A stretch of DNA of 9,324 nucleotides from Oceanospirillaceae bacterium (GCA_003497765.1 DNNY01000135.1:1-9324), one strand, 5' to 3'; shown: positions 1 to 6,149, counted from the stretch's first letter. Translations and numbers: made by a program. Notes: generated by a model from the letters alone, not told the origin.

Positions 1-294
1 CTGAGCAATTAACCAATCAATACTTTGCTTGGCGTTTTCAACGGTAAAGCGCACGGCTTCGCTATTGCCTAACTTAGCTCCCGCTTCGATGGTGTCCCGG
101 ATATGGTTTTGGATATCATCTGTCGGGTCCAATACCGCCGCAATACCACCTTGCGCGTGGGCAGATGAACCGGCATCGAGTTCGCGTTTGCTGAGAATGG
201 CTACTTTTTTATCTTTTGGTAATTGTAAGGCCAAACTCAGACCAGCGGCACCTGAGCCAATGACGAGAACATCATAATCAAATTGTTGTTGCAT
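1..294 (-). CDS. nadB: L-aspartate oxidase, N-terminal part (cut by window edge)
   Basis: FAD-dependent flavoprotein that oxidises L-aspartate to iminoaspartate, the first step of de novo NAD synthesis; NadA then uses the product in the cytoplasm. The visible 98 residues run from an ATG at 294-292 with no stop before the window edge. They open with the dinucleotide-binding signature: a hydrophobic strand (DVLVIGSGAAGLS, residues 8-20) with the GxGxxG-type glycines. The family-specific SSAHAQGGIAA block lies at 43-53 and contacts FAD near the active site. The fumarate reductase/succinate dehydrogenase flavoprotein family shares the fold, but the SSAHAQGGIAA block and the position divergent from rpoE, as in Pseudomonas, favour NadB. 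The rest of the gene lies outside the window. No strong Shine-Dalgarno sequence is seen. Confidence 0.93.
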   Translation of the reverse strand, partial: MQQQFDYDVLVIGSGAAGLSLALQLPKDKKVAILSKRELDAGSSAHAQGGIAAVLDPTDDIQNHIRDTIEAGAKLGNSEAVRFTVENAKQSIDWLIAQ

Positions 295-329
295 GGGGAA
301 GATCACCAATTACACTTGGTTATTGGATT

Positions 330-343
330 AGGCAAAATTGCCT
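330..343. promoter_or_regulatory. Small dyad upstream of nadB (possible operator)
   Basis: AGGCAA-AA-TTGCCT has perfect 6-base arms around an AA centre. It lies between the putative nadB -10 (361-366) and the nadB start (294), where a repressor would block the promoter or early transcription. No matching regulator is encoded in the window and I cannot assign it to a known NAD-biosynthesis repressor. A chance palindrome is possible. Confidence 0.3.
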
Positions 344-360
344 GCGTTGAAACGAAAGCT

Positions 361-366
361 ATTATA
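361..366 (-). promoter_or_regulatory. Possible -10 element of the nadB promoter
   Basis: Read on the minus strand this is a perfect TATAAT about 66 bases upstream of the nadB ATG. No good -35 hexamer is found 16-18 bases further upstream on that strand. The hexamer also lies inside an 11-base dyad (358-368, GCTAT-T-ATAGC). The call rests on the -10 match and on position alone. Confidence 0.35.
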
Positions 367-419
367 GCCACTTTATATGGACTTTTGTATATTGTATCCT
401 AGGCATATCAACCTTATGC

Positions 420-446
420 TTTAGTTCATGTCCTAGGTGAACTAAA
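420..446. repeat. 27-nt inverted repeat in the rpoE leader
   Basis: TTTAGTTCA (420-428) and TGAACTAAA (438-446) are perfect 9-base inverted arms around a 9-base centre holding CCTAGG. The element ends 34 bases before the rpoE start codon. It could be a protein-binding dyad or, if transcription starts upstream, a leader-RNA hairpin. The heptamer TCCTAGG in its centre (431-437) also occurs 34 bases upstream (397-403), roughly three helical turns away. No T-run follows, so it does not look like a terminator. Confidence 0.5.
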
Positions 447-469
447 TTAAGCATTCTCAGCCAACAAGT

Positions 470-477
470 AAGGAAGG
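470..477 (+). promoter_or_regulatory. Ribosome binding site that fixes the TTG start of rpoE
   Basis: AAGGAAGG, with AAGGA ending 6 bases before TTG at 481. An in-frame TAA at 469-471 closes the frame just upstream, so no ATG or GTG start is available before the conserved N-terminus. Confidence 0.8.
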
Positions 478-480
478 ACC

Positions 481-1056
481 TTGTCCGATTCCCAATACAC
501 TGACCAGCAACTAGTAGAACGTGTAAAAGCGGGGGATAAGCGTGCCTTTGATTTATTAGTACTCAAATATCAGCATAAGATAATCAGCTTGGTAGGCCGT
601 TACGTTAAAGATCAGCATGAGGCCATGGATGTTAGCCAAGAGGCTTTTATTAAAGCCTATCGCGCACTGCAAAAATTCCGTGGTGATAGCCAGTTTTATA
701 CATGGCTTTACCGTATTGCGATTAACACGGCCAAAAATTATCTGGTTGCTAAAGGGCGCAGACCACCTGATCAAGATGTGGGTGTTGATGAGCAAGCCGA
801 TTATGGTTTTGCTGAGGCTATGACCGATGCCGAAACTCCAGATAATTTGTTAGCTAGGGATGAATTGCAGGAAAAAGTATTTGCCACCCTTGAAAGTTTG
901 CCTGATGATCTGAAAACAGCCTTATCATTGCGTGAATTTGAAGGTTTAAGTTATGAACAAATTGCTGAAGTCATGGATTGTCCTGTAGGGACGGTGCGAT
1001 CGCGTATATTTCGTGCGCGTGAGGCCATTGATAAAGTGGTTGCTAAATATATGTAA
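481..1056 (+). CDS. rpoE: Envelope-stress ECF sigma factor sigma-E (RpoE/AlgU)
   Basis: ECF sigma factor that directs RNA polymerase to envelope-stress promoters; it is held inactive at the inner membrane by the anti-sigma protein encoded next. The 191 residues match the usual family length of about 190. Region 2 (about 24-95) carries the typical DVSQEAFIKAYRAL and FYTWLYRIAINTAKNYL blocks, followed by the conserved GRRPP. Region 4 (about 132-185) carries LSYEQIAEVMDCPVGTVRSR, the helix-turn-helix that reads the -35 element. The start is TTG, forced by an in-frame stop at 469-471 and supported by a good ribosome binding site; the N-terminus then aligns with E. coli RpoE. No sigma-E-type promoter was found upstream of the gene. 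A 145-base gap separates it from the anti-sigma start, longer than usual for this pair. Confidence 0.97.
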   Translation: MSDSQYTDQQLVERVKAGDKRAFDLLVLKYQHKIISLVGRYVKDQHEAMDVSQEAFIKAYRALQKFRGDSQFYTWLYRIAINTAKNYLVAKGRRPPDQDVGVDEQADYGFAEAMTDAETPDNLLARDELQEKVFATLESLPDDLKTALSLREFEGLSYEQIAEVMDCPVGTVRSRIFRAREAIDKVVAKYM

Positions 1057-1058
1057 GC

Positions 1059-1087
1059 TTGACGAACTAGATAGAGCGGGATTTAAG
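1059..1087 (+). promoter_or_regulatory. Weak sigma-70-like promoter downstream of rpoE
   Basis: TTGACG (1059-1064, 5 of 6 bases), a 17-base spacer and TTTAAG (1082-1087, 4 of 6) fit a sigma-70 promoter reading into the anti-sigma gene. It starts three bases after the rpoE stop codon. The -10 is poor, so this could be chance. Confidence 0.3.
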
Positions 1088-1115
1088 CTTTAAAAAAAGA
1101 AAACAAAAAAATCAT

Positions 1116-1143
1116 TGAACTGTTGCCAATATTTGGCGTCAAA
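1116..1143 (+). promoter_or_regulatory. Putative sigma-E promoter between rpoE and its anti-sigma gene
   Basis: TGAACTG (1116-1122), a spacer of exactly 16 bases (1123-1138) and TCAAA (1139-1143) match the known sigma-E pattern (GGAACTT, about 16 bases, TCAAA/TCTGA). The first and last bases of the -35 differ from consensus. An A-rich tract just upstream (1091-1111) could act as an UP element. The expected start point is about 50 bases before the GTG start of the next gene. The spacer contains a GCCAA-TAT-TTGGC dyad (1125-1137). The match is by eye, without a scored matrix. Confidence 0.5.
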
Positions 1144-1188
1144 GTCTGTAATCTGATCATATAAGACCTTGCTTAAGGTGTTATAAAC

Positions 1189-1194
1189 TAAGGA
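1189..1194 (+). promoter_or_regulatory. Ribosome binding site that favours the GTG start of the anti-sigma gene
   Basis: TAAGGA ends one base before the ATG at 1196, too close for initiation there, but seven bases before the GTG at 1202, which is ideal. An in-frame TAA at 1184-1186 rules out any start further upstream. Confidence 0.7.
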
Positions 1195-1201
1195 AATGCT
1201 A

Positions 1202-2029
1202 GTGACTGAAACATCATTGCTTGCTGAACAAATGCGCGAATCAATTAGCGCTATGGTTGATAATGAAGCCCAGCAAATTGAGCTGCAAAGGGTTCTTAAA
1301 GCAACTGAAGATGAGCCTGCTGTTCGAGATCAATGGCAGCGCTACCAATTGGTTAGTGGTTTATTAAAGCGCCAAACACAACCTCTTTCTTTGGATACTG
1401 AACTTGCCGACAAGGTGCGTAGTGCGGTGGCAGAAGAGACTTCTCAGTTAGGCGCCAAAGTAGCACCAACTTGGAACTTCTGGAAGCCTGTTGGTGGTTT
1501 TGCTATTGCTGCTAGTGCCACCATGATGATGATTTTAGGTGTGCAACAAGCTACTTTAGTTAGTCAAGCTGATATAGTTGATGAGTCAGGAATTGTCTTG
1601 TTAGAACCAGGTCAGTTTAATAGTCAATTTGAGCAAGTTAGTATTGATTCTGGTGTGATATCTGTTACCCCAGAAGTACAAGATCAACAACTTAATGGTG
1701 TTATGGCCATTGATAGTAAAGATGCTTTGTGGTCTATATCAGATTTACCTCAGGGTTTTGTGCTGGTGAAACACCAGCTAGAAGAATTTGATGCTCTGCA
1801 GCGTGAAATGTTTATCTTTAGTAACGGTAATAGTGAATTCACAATTTATGTTGAGCCCCTAATGGGACGTACTATTGCCGAAGGTCATGCCTATGTTGCC
1901 CAAGATCTGGTTCTTGGTCAGTCCTTAGATGTGGCTGGTGATGAATTATTTGTCACCTTTGTGGGCGGTTTGCCTTTGGCCGACGCAGAGCAAGTGGCAG
2001 CATCTGTGGTAGTTAATACCTCGCAATAA
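1202..2029 (+). CDS. rseA: Anti-sigma-E factor: RseA N-domain and membrane helix fused to an RseB-like C-terminal domain
   Basis: Membrane anti-sigma factor for the RpoE encoded upstream. Of 275 residues, about 7-75 form the cytoplasmic RseA/MucA domain, with the family signature SAMVDNEAQQIELQRVL (17-33) and DQWQRYQLVSGLL (43-55). A single membrane helix spans about 97-114 and orients the rest to the periplasm. A linker of about 55 residues follows. From W177 the sequence changes family: W, LPQGF (182-186), MFIFSNGNSEFTIYVEP (203-219) and VTFVGGLPLADAEQVAASV (251-269) recall the C-terminal domain of RseB/MucB (a YSDGL-FSV-type strand pair, then VTVVGE-P-TA). RseB's N-terminal lipid-sensing domain and signal peptide are absent, and no separate rseB follows. 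GTG start chosen from ribosome-binding-site spacing; an ATG at 1196 would add two residues. The anti-sigma part is secure. The RseB assignment is from motif recall, not an alignment. Confidence 0.88.
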   Translation: MTETSLLAEQMRESISAMVDNEAQQIELQRVLKATEDEPAVRDQWQRYQLVSGLLKRQTQPLSLDTELADKVRSAVAEETSQLGAKVAPTWNFWKPVGGFAIAASATMMMILGVQQATLVSQADIVDESGIVLLEPGQFNSQFEQVSIDSGVISVTPEVQDQQLNGVMAIDSKDALWSISDLPQGFVLVKHQLEEFDALQREMFIFSNGNSEFTIYVEPLMGRTIAEGHAYVAQDLVLGQSLDVAGDELFVTFVGGLPLADAEQVAASVVVNTSQ

Positions 2030-2514
2030 TGATGAGTAATCCTTCTTCGAATACAGAAGCAGCCTATGTCCAACAACCAGCTACGGTGGTTGACCTAAAA
2101 GATGGCATGGTGACCCTTTCTACTATTAAGTTAAATACCTGTCAGCAGTGTTCTATGAAAGCGGGTTGTGGTCAGCGTCTGTTAAATCAAGCTTCTAACT
2201 GTACGCGTTCTCAAATTGAACTAGATAAGCCCGACAGTCTGTCTCTACAGGTAGGCCAGGAAGTGCGGGTGGCTATTCCGCAAAGTACTTTTATTCAGGC
2301 CAGCTTGTGGGTATTTCTAGTACCTTTGCTGTGCATGTTGCTAGGCGCTTTTATGGCTCAAACTTCATTGCAAAGTGAGGCCGCTATAGCTATTTCGGGT
2401 CTGCTCGGCCTGGGCGTGGGTATACTTCTTATGCGACGTCGCATGCATGCACTGCAGCAAGATGCTCAGTGGCAGCCCCATATTGTGGCTGATGCAACTA
2501 AATCTGATAATTAA
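2029..2514 (+). CDS. rseC: SoxR-reducing / sigma-E regulatory membrane protein RseC (MucC)
   Basis: Small inner-membrane protein of the RseC/MucC family, linked to sigma-E control and, in E. coli, to reduction of the SoxR iron-sulfur cluster. Of 161 residues, the cytoplasmic N-terminal part has a cysteine cluster, C38-x2-C41-x5-C47 and C58, typical of the family and suited to binding a metal or iron-sulfur centre. Two membrane helices follow at about 89-110 and 117-135, then a short basic and polar tail. Length and layout are normal. The start overlaps the stop of the anti-sigma gene (TAATG), and a second ATG follows at 2032. No clear ribosome binding site is visible, so translation is probably coupled to the upstream gene. 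Confidence 0.92.
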   Translation: MMSNPSSNTEAAYVQQPATVVDLKDGMVTLSTIKLNTCQQCSMKAGCGQRLLNQASNCTRSQIELDKPDSLSLQVGQEVRVAIPQSTFIQASLWVFLVPLLCMLLGAFMAQTSLQSEAAIAISGLLGLGVGILLMRRRMHALQQDAQWQPHIVADATKSDN

Positions 2515-2658
2515 TACTATTTATTTGCCTGCTTTCTATTGTCCCTTATGGTTTAGTGCAAAGCTATGTAAAGAAAGTTAATTTTTGTGTAATTCATCCC
2601 AATAATATCCCTTCGGCATTTATGCTTTATCAGTTTTTAGCGCATAAGAGGAAGAAAT
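2515..2658. other. rseC-mucD intergenic region
   Basis: A 144-base AT-rich gap. It contains a weak sigma-70-like pair (2578-2583 and 2601-2606) and short inverted arms TTATGC (2620-2625) / GCATAA (2642-2647) just before the mucD ribosome binding site. No convincing sigma-E promoter or terminator is seen, so mucD may be read both from upstream and from its own promoter. Confidence 0.4.
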
Positions 2659-4095
2659 ATGATCCAGCAAACTATACGTTTATCTGTGGTAGGTGCTTTC
2701 GCTCTACTATTGCTTGTAAGTCGACCCGCTGTAGCCAGTTCATTACCTGATTTTACTGAGTTGGTTGAGTCAGCCGCACCTGCGGTAGTCAATATTAGTA
2801 CCACTCGGGAAGTTGCTCAGCGCCAAGCTATGTCGCCATGGGGCGGATCAGGTAATCAACAGATCCCCGAGATGTTGCGTTATTTCTTTGATTATCAAAC
2901 CCCACCTACCCCAGATGACCAACCCCAAGGACAGGGGCAACCACGTTCTTTACCACAATCAACGGGTTCTGGATTTTTGATTAGTGACGATGGCTATATT
3001 CTGACCAATCACCATGTTATTGATAGGGCTGACGAGATATTGGTTAGCTTAAACGATAGGAGACAATTATCTGCTGAACTTATTGGCAGTGATGAGCGTT
3101 CTGATTTGGCTTTGCTAAAAATTGATGCAGATGATTTGCCCTACCTAGTGATGGCTGATTCGGACAATTTAAAAGTGGGCGAGTGGGTATTAGCTATTGG
3201 CTCACCCTTTGGCTTTGATTATTCGGTAACAGCGGGCATTGTTAGTGCCAAGGGGCGTGGTTTGCGCTCGGAAGCTTATGTACCTTTTATCCAAACTGAT
3301 GTAGCCATCAATCCAGGTAATTCTGGTGGGCCCTTATTTAATTTAGCTGGTGAAGTGGTAGGTATAAATTCACAGATTTATACTCGTTCTGGTGGTTTTA
3401 TGGGCTTAAGCTTTGCTGTTCCAAGTAATATGGCCACCAATATTGTTAGCCAACTACGTGATAATGGCGAAGTAAATCGCGGTTGGTTAGGGGTACGTAT
3501 TCAGGAAGTAAGCCAAGCACTAGCAGAATCATTTGGCTTAGATAAAGCCGTCGGGGCACTTGTTAATGAGGTACTGGAAGACAGCCCGGCTGAAGCGGCT
3601 GGCTTAATGGCTGGTGATATTATTACCTATGTTGATGGCCAAAGGGTTATTAAATATGGTCAAGTCATTCATCATGTGGGTGCTCTGCAGCCCGGTTCTG
3701 AAGTGATGCTAACTTTGATTCGTGATGGCGATACCAAAGAGTTAGAGGTGACTATTGGTAGTTTGGCTGTAGCTGAAGCTAAGGCTGAAGAAAGGGCGCA
3801 AACCAAGGATGTTTATATTGAGCGTCTTGGTTTGACTGTGTTACCTCTAGATCCAGAGATGGCAAATGAGCTGCGCTTACGCTATGGCGTTTTAGTTACT
3901 GAGGTGGATAAAGATGCACCAGTAGATTTAGGTTTGCGTGTTGGGGATATTGTGACTAGCATTGCGAATCGTCGCGTGACTGGTCCCAAGCAGTTTGCAA
4001 GGTTAGCTGATGCCCTCCCAAGTCAGCGTTCAATTGCTATTCGAATTGTCCGCAATGGGCGTTCTATGTATCAAGCCTTTAGGCTTGAAGACTAG
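2659..4095 (+). CDS. mucD: Periplasmic serine protease/chaperone of the HtrA family (MucD/DegP type)
   Basis: Periplasmic protease that degrades misfolded envelope proteins; in Pseudomonas MucD dampens AlgU signalling. Of 478 residues, an N-terminal signal peptide (hydrophobic 7-20, cleavage likely after AVA at 24-26) is followed by a trypsin-like domain with triad H119 (TNHHV), D149 (SDLALL) and S222 (GNSGGP). Two PDZ domains lie at about 270-365 and 385-475. A Gln/Pro-rich stretch (about 80-100) is the flexible LA loop. Two PDZ domains and a cleavable signal argue against DegS/AlgW, which have one PDZ and an anchor. A good ribosome binding site (AGAGGAAG, 2648-2654 region) precedes the ATG. 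The 144-base gap after rseC may hold its own promoter (TTAATT 2578-2583, 17 bases, AATAAT 2601-2606; weak). Two hairpins follow the stop. Confidence 0.95.
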   Translation: MIQQTIRLSVVGAFALLLLVSRPAVASSLPDFTELVESAAPAVVNISTTREVAQRQAMSPWGGSGNQQIPEMLRYFFDYQTPPTPDDQPQGQGQPRSLPQSTGSGFLISDDGYILTNHHVIDRADEILVSLNDRRQLSAELIGSDERSDLALLKIDADDLPYLVMADSDNLKVGEWVLAIGSPFGFDYSVTAGIVSAKGRGLRSEAYVPFIQTDVAINPGNSGGPLFNLAGEVVGINSQIYTRSGGFMGLSFAVPSNMATNIVSQLRDNGEVNRGWLGVRIQEVSQALAESFGLDKAVGALVNEVLEDSPAEAAGLMAGDIITYVDGQRVIKYGQVIHHVGALQPGSEVMLTLIRDGDTKELEVTIGSLAVAEAKAEERAQTKDVYIERLGLTVLPLDPEMANELRLRYGVLVTEVDKDAPVDLGLRVGDIVTSIANRRVTGPKQFARLADALPSQRSIAIRIVRNGRSMYQAFRLED

Positions 4096-4107
4096 CCTTA
4101 TCTCGCA

Positions 4108-4174
4108 CTCACTCTAGTCAAAACAATGGTTGTAAGCTGCTAAGCTTATAACCATTGTTTTATGCTGGAGTGAG
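4108..4174. terminator. Long two-part hairpin after mucD, probable terminator
   Basis: The inner stem pairs 4120-4138 with 4143-4161: 19 base pairs with one G-U, around a GCTA loop, starting with AAAA and ending with TTTT. This suits a terminator working on both strands. After a small internal mismatch the stem continues outward, pairing 4108-4118 with 4164-4174 (11 pairs including two G-U). The fold is thus about 30 pairs in 67 bases, far longer than a minimal terminator. No T-run follows the outer stem, so termination would use the inner TTTTAT. Confidence 0.65.
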
Positions 4175-4191
4175 AGTTCTAAAGGCCCCGG

Positions 4192-4225
4192 AAAGCCACC
4201 TTTTGGTGGTGGTAAGGGTGGCTTT
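4192..4225. terminator. Second hairpin between mucD and lepA, possible weak terminator
   Basis: AAAGCCACCTTT (4192-4203) pairs with AAGGGTGGCTTT (4214-4225) around a 10-base loop, with one G-U pair. CCACC (4196-4200) can instead pair with GGTGG at 4205-4209, giving a tighter alternative hairpin with a TTTT loop. The following T-tract is short (TTTACTGT). Its right arm overlaps the -35 of the lepA promoter. Confidence 0.45.
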
Positions 4226-4250
4226 ACTGTACAATCTTGCCCCTTATAAT
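4223..4250 (+). promoter_or_regulatory. sigma-70 promoter for the lepA operon
   Basis: TTTACT (4223-4228, 4 of 6 bases), a 16-base spacer and a perfect TATAAT (4245-4250). The start point should be near 4257, leaving a leader of about 93 bases. Placed after the two hairpins, it would drive lepA-lepB-rnc-era-recO independently of the stress genes. Confidence 0.6.
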
Positions 4251-4262
4251 AGCGACTGTTAG

Positions 4263-4284
4263 TAGGCTAATAAGCCTAGCTAGG
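4263..4284 (+). other. Hairpin and palindrome in the lepA leader
   Basis: TAGGCT (4263-4268) and AGCCTA (4273-4278) form a 6-pair stem with an AATA loop. It overlaps a 10-base palindrome, CCTAGCTAGG (4275-4284). Both lie just after the predicted transcription start. Role unknown. Confidence 0.35.
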
Positions 4285-4337
4285 GGCGTGTTAATTTTGA
4301 GTCACAGAAGATTTAGGCAAGAGCCCATATAAATCGT

Positions 4338-4348
4338 CAGGAAACCTG
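4338..4348 (+). promoter_or_regulatory. lepA ribosome binding site inside a small hairpin
   Basis: AGGAA (4339-4343) is the Shine-Dalgarno sequence, with AGGA ending seven bases before the ATG. It lies in CAGG-AAA-CCTG, whose 4-base arms could pair and partly hide it. The stem is short, so any effect would be modest. Confidence 0.5.
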
Positions 4349-4349
4349 C

Positions 4350-6149
4350 ATGGCCATCAATCCGAATATTCGTAATTTTTCCATAATTGCCCATATTGAT
4401 CATGGTAAATCCACTATTGCCGACCGTTTTATCCAGCTATGTGGTGGCTTAAGTGAGAGGGAGATGGCCCAGCAGGTGCTTGACTCAATGGATATTGAGC
4501 GGGAACGTGGTATTACCATTAAAGCCCAAAGTGTGACTCTGAATTACACGGCCAAAGATGGTGAGACTTACCAGCTAAATTTTATTGACACCCCTGGCCA
4601 TGTTGACTTTTCCTATGAGGTGTCCCGCTCTTTGGAAGCCTGTGAAGGTGCTTTATTAGTCGTGGATGCTGCCCAAGGTGTAGAAGCACAGTCAGTGGCT
4701 AATTGCTATACCGCCATCGAGCAAGGCTTGGAAGTGGTGCCTGTGCTGAATAAGATGGATTTGCCTCAAGCAGAACCAGATCGCGTAAAACAGGAAATCG
4801 AAGAAGTTATTGGCATTGATGCCACACATGCCGTCGCAGCATCAGCTAAGACTGGTTTGGGTATTGAAGATGTTTTAGACCAACTAGTGGAGCTTATACC
4901 TGCACCAGAGGGTGACGAAGATGCGCCTCTACAGGCGCTAATTATTGACTCTTGGTTTGATAATTACCTAGGCGTTGTGTCCCTAGTGCGAATTAAACAA
5001 GGTACCTTGCGAAAAAAAGACAAGATTATTGTCAAATCGACGGGTATAAATTATGGCATTGATGATCTGGGTATTTTTACGCCAAAACGGCGATCAACAG
5101 GTATTCTAAAAGCTGGCGAAGTTGGTTATGTTGTGGCAGGTATCAAAGATATTCATGGCGCCCCAGTGGGTGATACCCTAACTCATGTAAAAACCGCTGA
5201 CACGGAAAGTTTGCCCGGCTTTAAGAAGGTTAAACCACAGGTTTATGCGGGTCTGTTCCCCACCAACTCTGATGACTATGAGGATTTTCGTGAAGCCTTG
5301 GCTAAATTAAGCCTTAATGATGCGTCTTTATTCTATGAACCAGAAAGTTCTGATGCCCTAGGCTTTGGTTTCCGTTGTGGATTCCTAGGTATGCTGCATA
5401 TGGAGATTATCCAAGAGCGGTTGGAGCGAGAATACAATCTTGACCTACTTACTACTGCCCCCACGGTGGTCTATGAGCTAGAACTCAATAATGGCGAGAT
5501 TATCTACGTTGATAACCCCTCGAAGTTGCCCGATATGGGTCGGGTTAATGAAATGCGTGAGCCTATTGTAGAAGCCAATATACTGGTGCCACAAGAGCAT
5601 CTTGGTAATGTTATTAGCTTATGTATTGAAAAGCGTGGGATACAAAAAAATATGCAGTTTATGGCCACGCAAGTTGCCATAACCTATGATATGCCTATGA
5701 GCGAAGTAGTATTGGATTTCTTTGATCGCCTCAAATCTGTGAGTCGTGGTTATGCTTCCTTAGAATATAATTTTGTGCGTTTTGAAGCGGCGAAGTTAGT
5801 TCGTTTAGATATTCTTATCAATGGTGATCGGGTTGATGCTTTGGCGGTGATTATGCATCGTGATAATGCTCAGGGGCGTGGTCGGGCTTTATGTGAGAAG
5901 ATGAAAGAGCTAATCCCACGGCAAATGTTTGATGTGGCGATTCAGGCGGCTATCGGTGGGCAGATTATTTCCCGTACTACGGTCAAAGCCTTGCGTAAAA
6001 ATGTGACAGCCAAATGTTATGGTGGTGATGTAAGTCGGAAGAAGAAGTTGCTGGCTAAGCAAAAAGAAGGTAAGAAACGAATGAAGCAGGTAGGTAGTGT
6101 GGAAATCCCTCAGGATGCCTTCCTAGCAGTGCTAAAAGTGGATAATTAG
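4350..6149 (+). CDS. lepA: Elongation factor 4 / ribosome-associated GTPase LepA
   Basis: Translational GTPase of the EF-G/EF4 family that acts on the ribosome; proposed roles are back-translocation and 30S assembly/initiation. At 599 residues it has the usual length. GTPase motifs are all present: AHIDHGKST (14-22), ERGITI (52-57), DTPGH (80-84), NKMD (134-137) and SAK (165-167). EF-G-like domains follow, and the family-specific C-terminal domain ends with the lysine-rich [16 protein letters not shown] stretch that contacts tRNA/rRNA. The ATG has a well-spaced ribosome binding site. It is first in a housekeeping operon. lepB follows after 29 bases, a gap that contains a GTTGCTT-A-AAGCAAC dyad (6153-6167). 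Sequence and codon use look native. Confidence 0.98.
   Translation: MAINPNIRNFSIIAHIDHGKSTIADRFIQLCGGLSEREMAQQVLDSMDIERERGITIKAQSVTLNYTAKDGETYQLNFIDTPGHVDFSYEVSRSLEACEGALLVVDAAQGVEAQSVANCYTAIEQGLEVVPVLNKMDLPQAEPDRVKQEIEEVIGIDATHAVAASAKTGLGIEDVLDQLVELIPAPEGDEDAPLQALIIDSWFDNYLGVVSLVRIKQGTLRKKDKIIVKSTGINYGIDDLGIFTPKRRSTGILKAGEVGYVVAGIKDIHGAPVGDTLTHVKTADTESLPGFKKVKPQVYAGLFPTNSDDYEDFREALAKLSLNDASLFYEPESSDALGFGFRCGFLGMLHMEIIQERLEREYNLDLLTTAPTVVYELELNNGEIIYVDNPSKLPDMGRVNEMREPIVEANILVPQEHLGNVISLCIEKRGIQKNMQFMATQVAITYDMPMSEVVLDFFDRLKSVSRGYASLEYNFVRFEAAKLVRLDILINGDRVDALAVIMHRDNAQGRGRALCEKMKELIPRQMFDVAIQAAIGGQIISRTTVKALRKNVTAKCYGGDVSRKKKLLAKQKEGKKRMKQVGSVEIPQDAFLAVLKVDN

Noticed and set aside
29..277. 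82-codon open frame on the plus strand
   Set aside because: It lies antisense to nadB, whose translation on the minus strand has clear family motifs; no ribosome binding site or recognisable protein.
295..480. A sigma-E promoter upstream of rpoE
   Set aside because: I looked for GGAACTT-like and TCAAA/TCTGA-like boxes at 15-18 base spacing. GGACTT (379-384) and GAACTA (439-444) have no partner at the right distance.
556..823. Open frames on both strands inside rpoE (556-795 minus, 617-823 plus)
   Set aside because: They are out-of-frame or antisense readings of a well-conserved sigma factor gene.
2556..2750. 64-codon open frame spanning the rseC-mucD gap
   Set aside because: It overlaps the mucD start and signal peptide in another frame, has no ribosome binding site and looks like no known protein.
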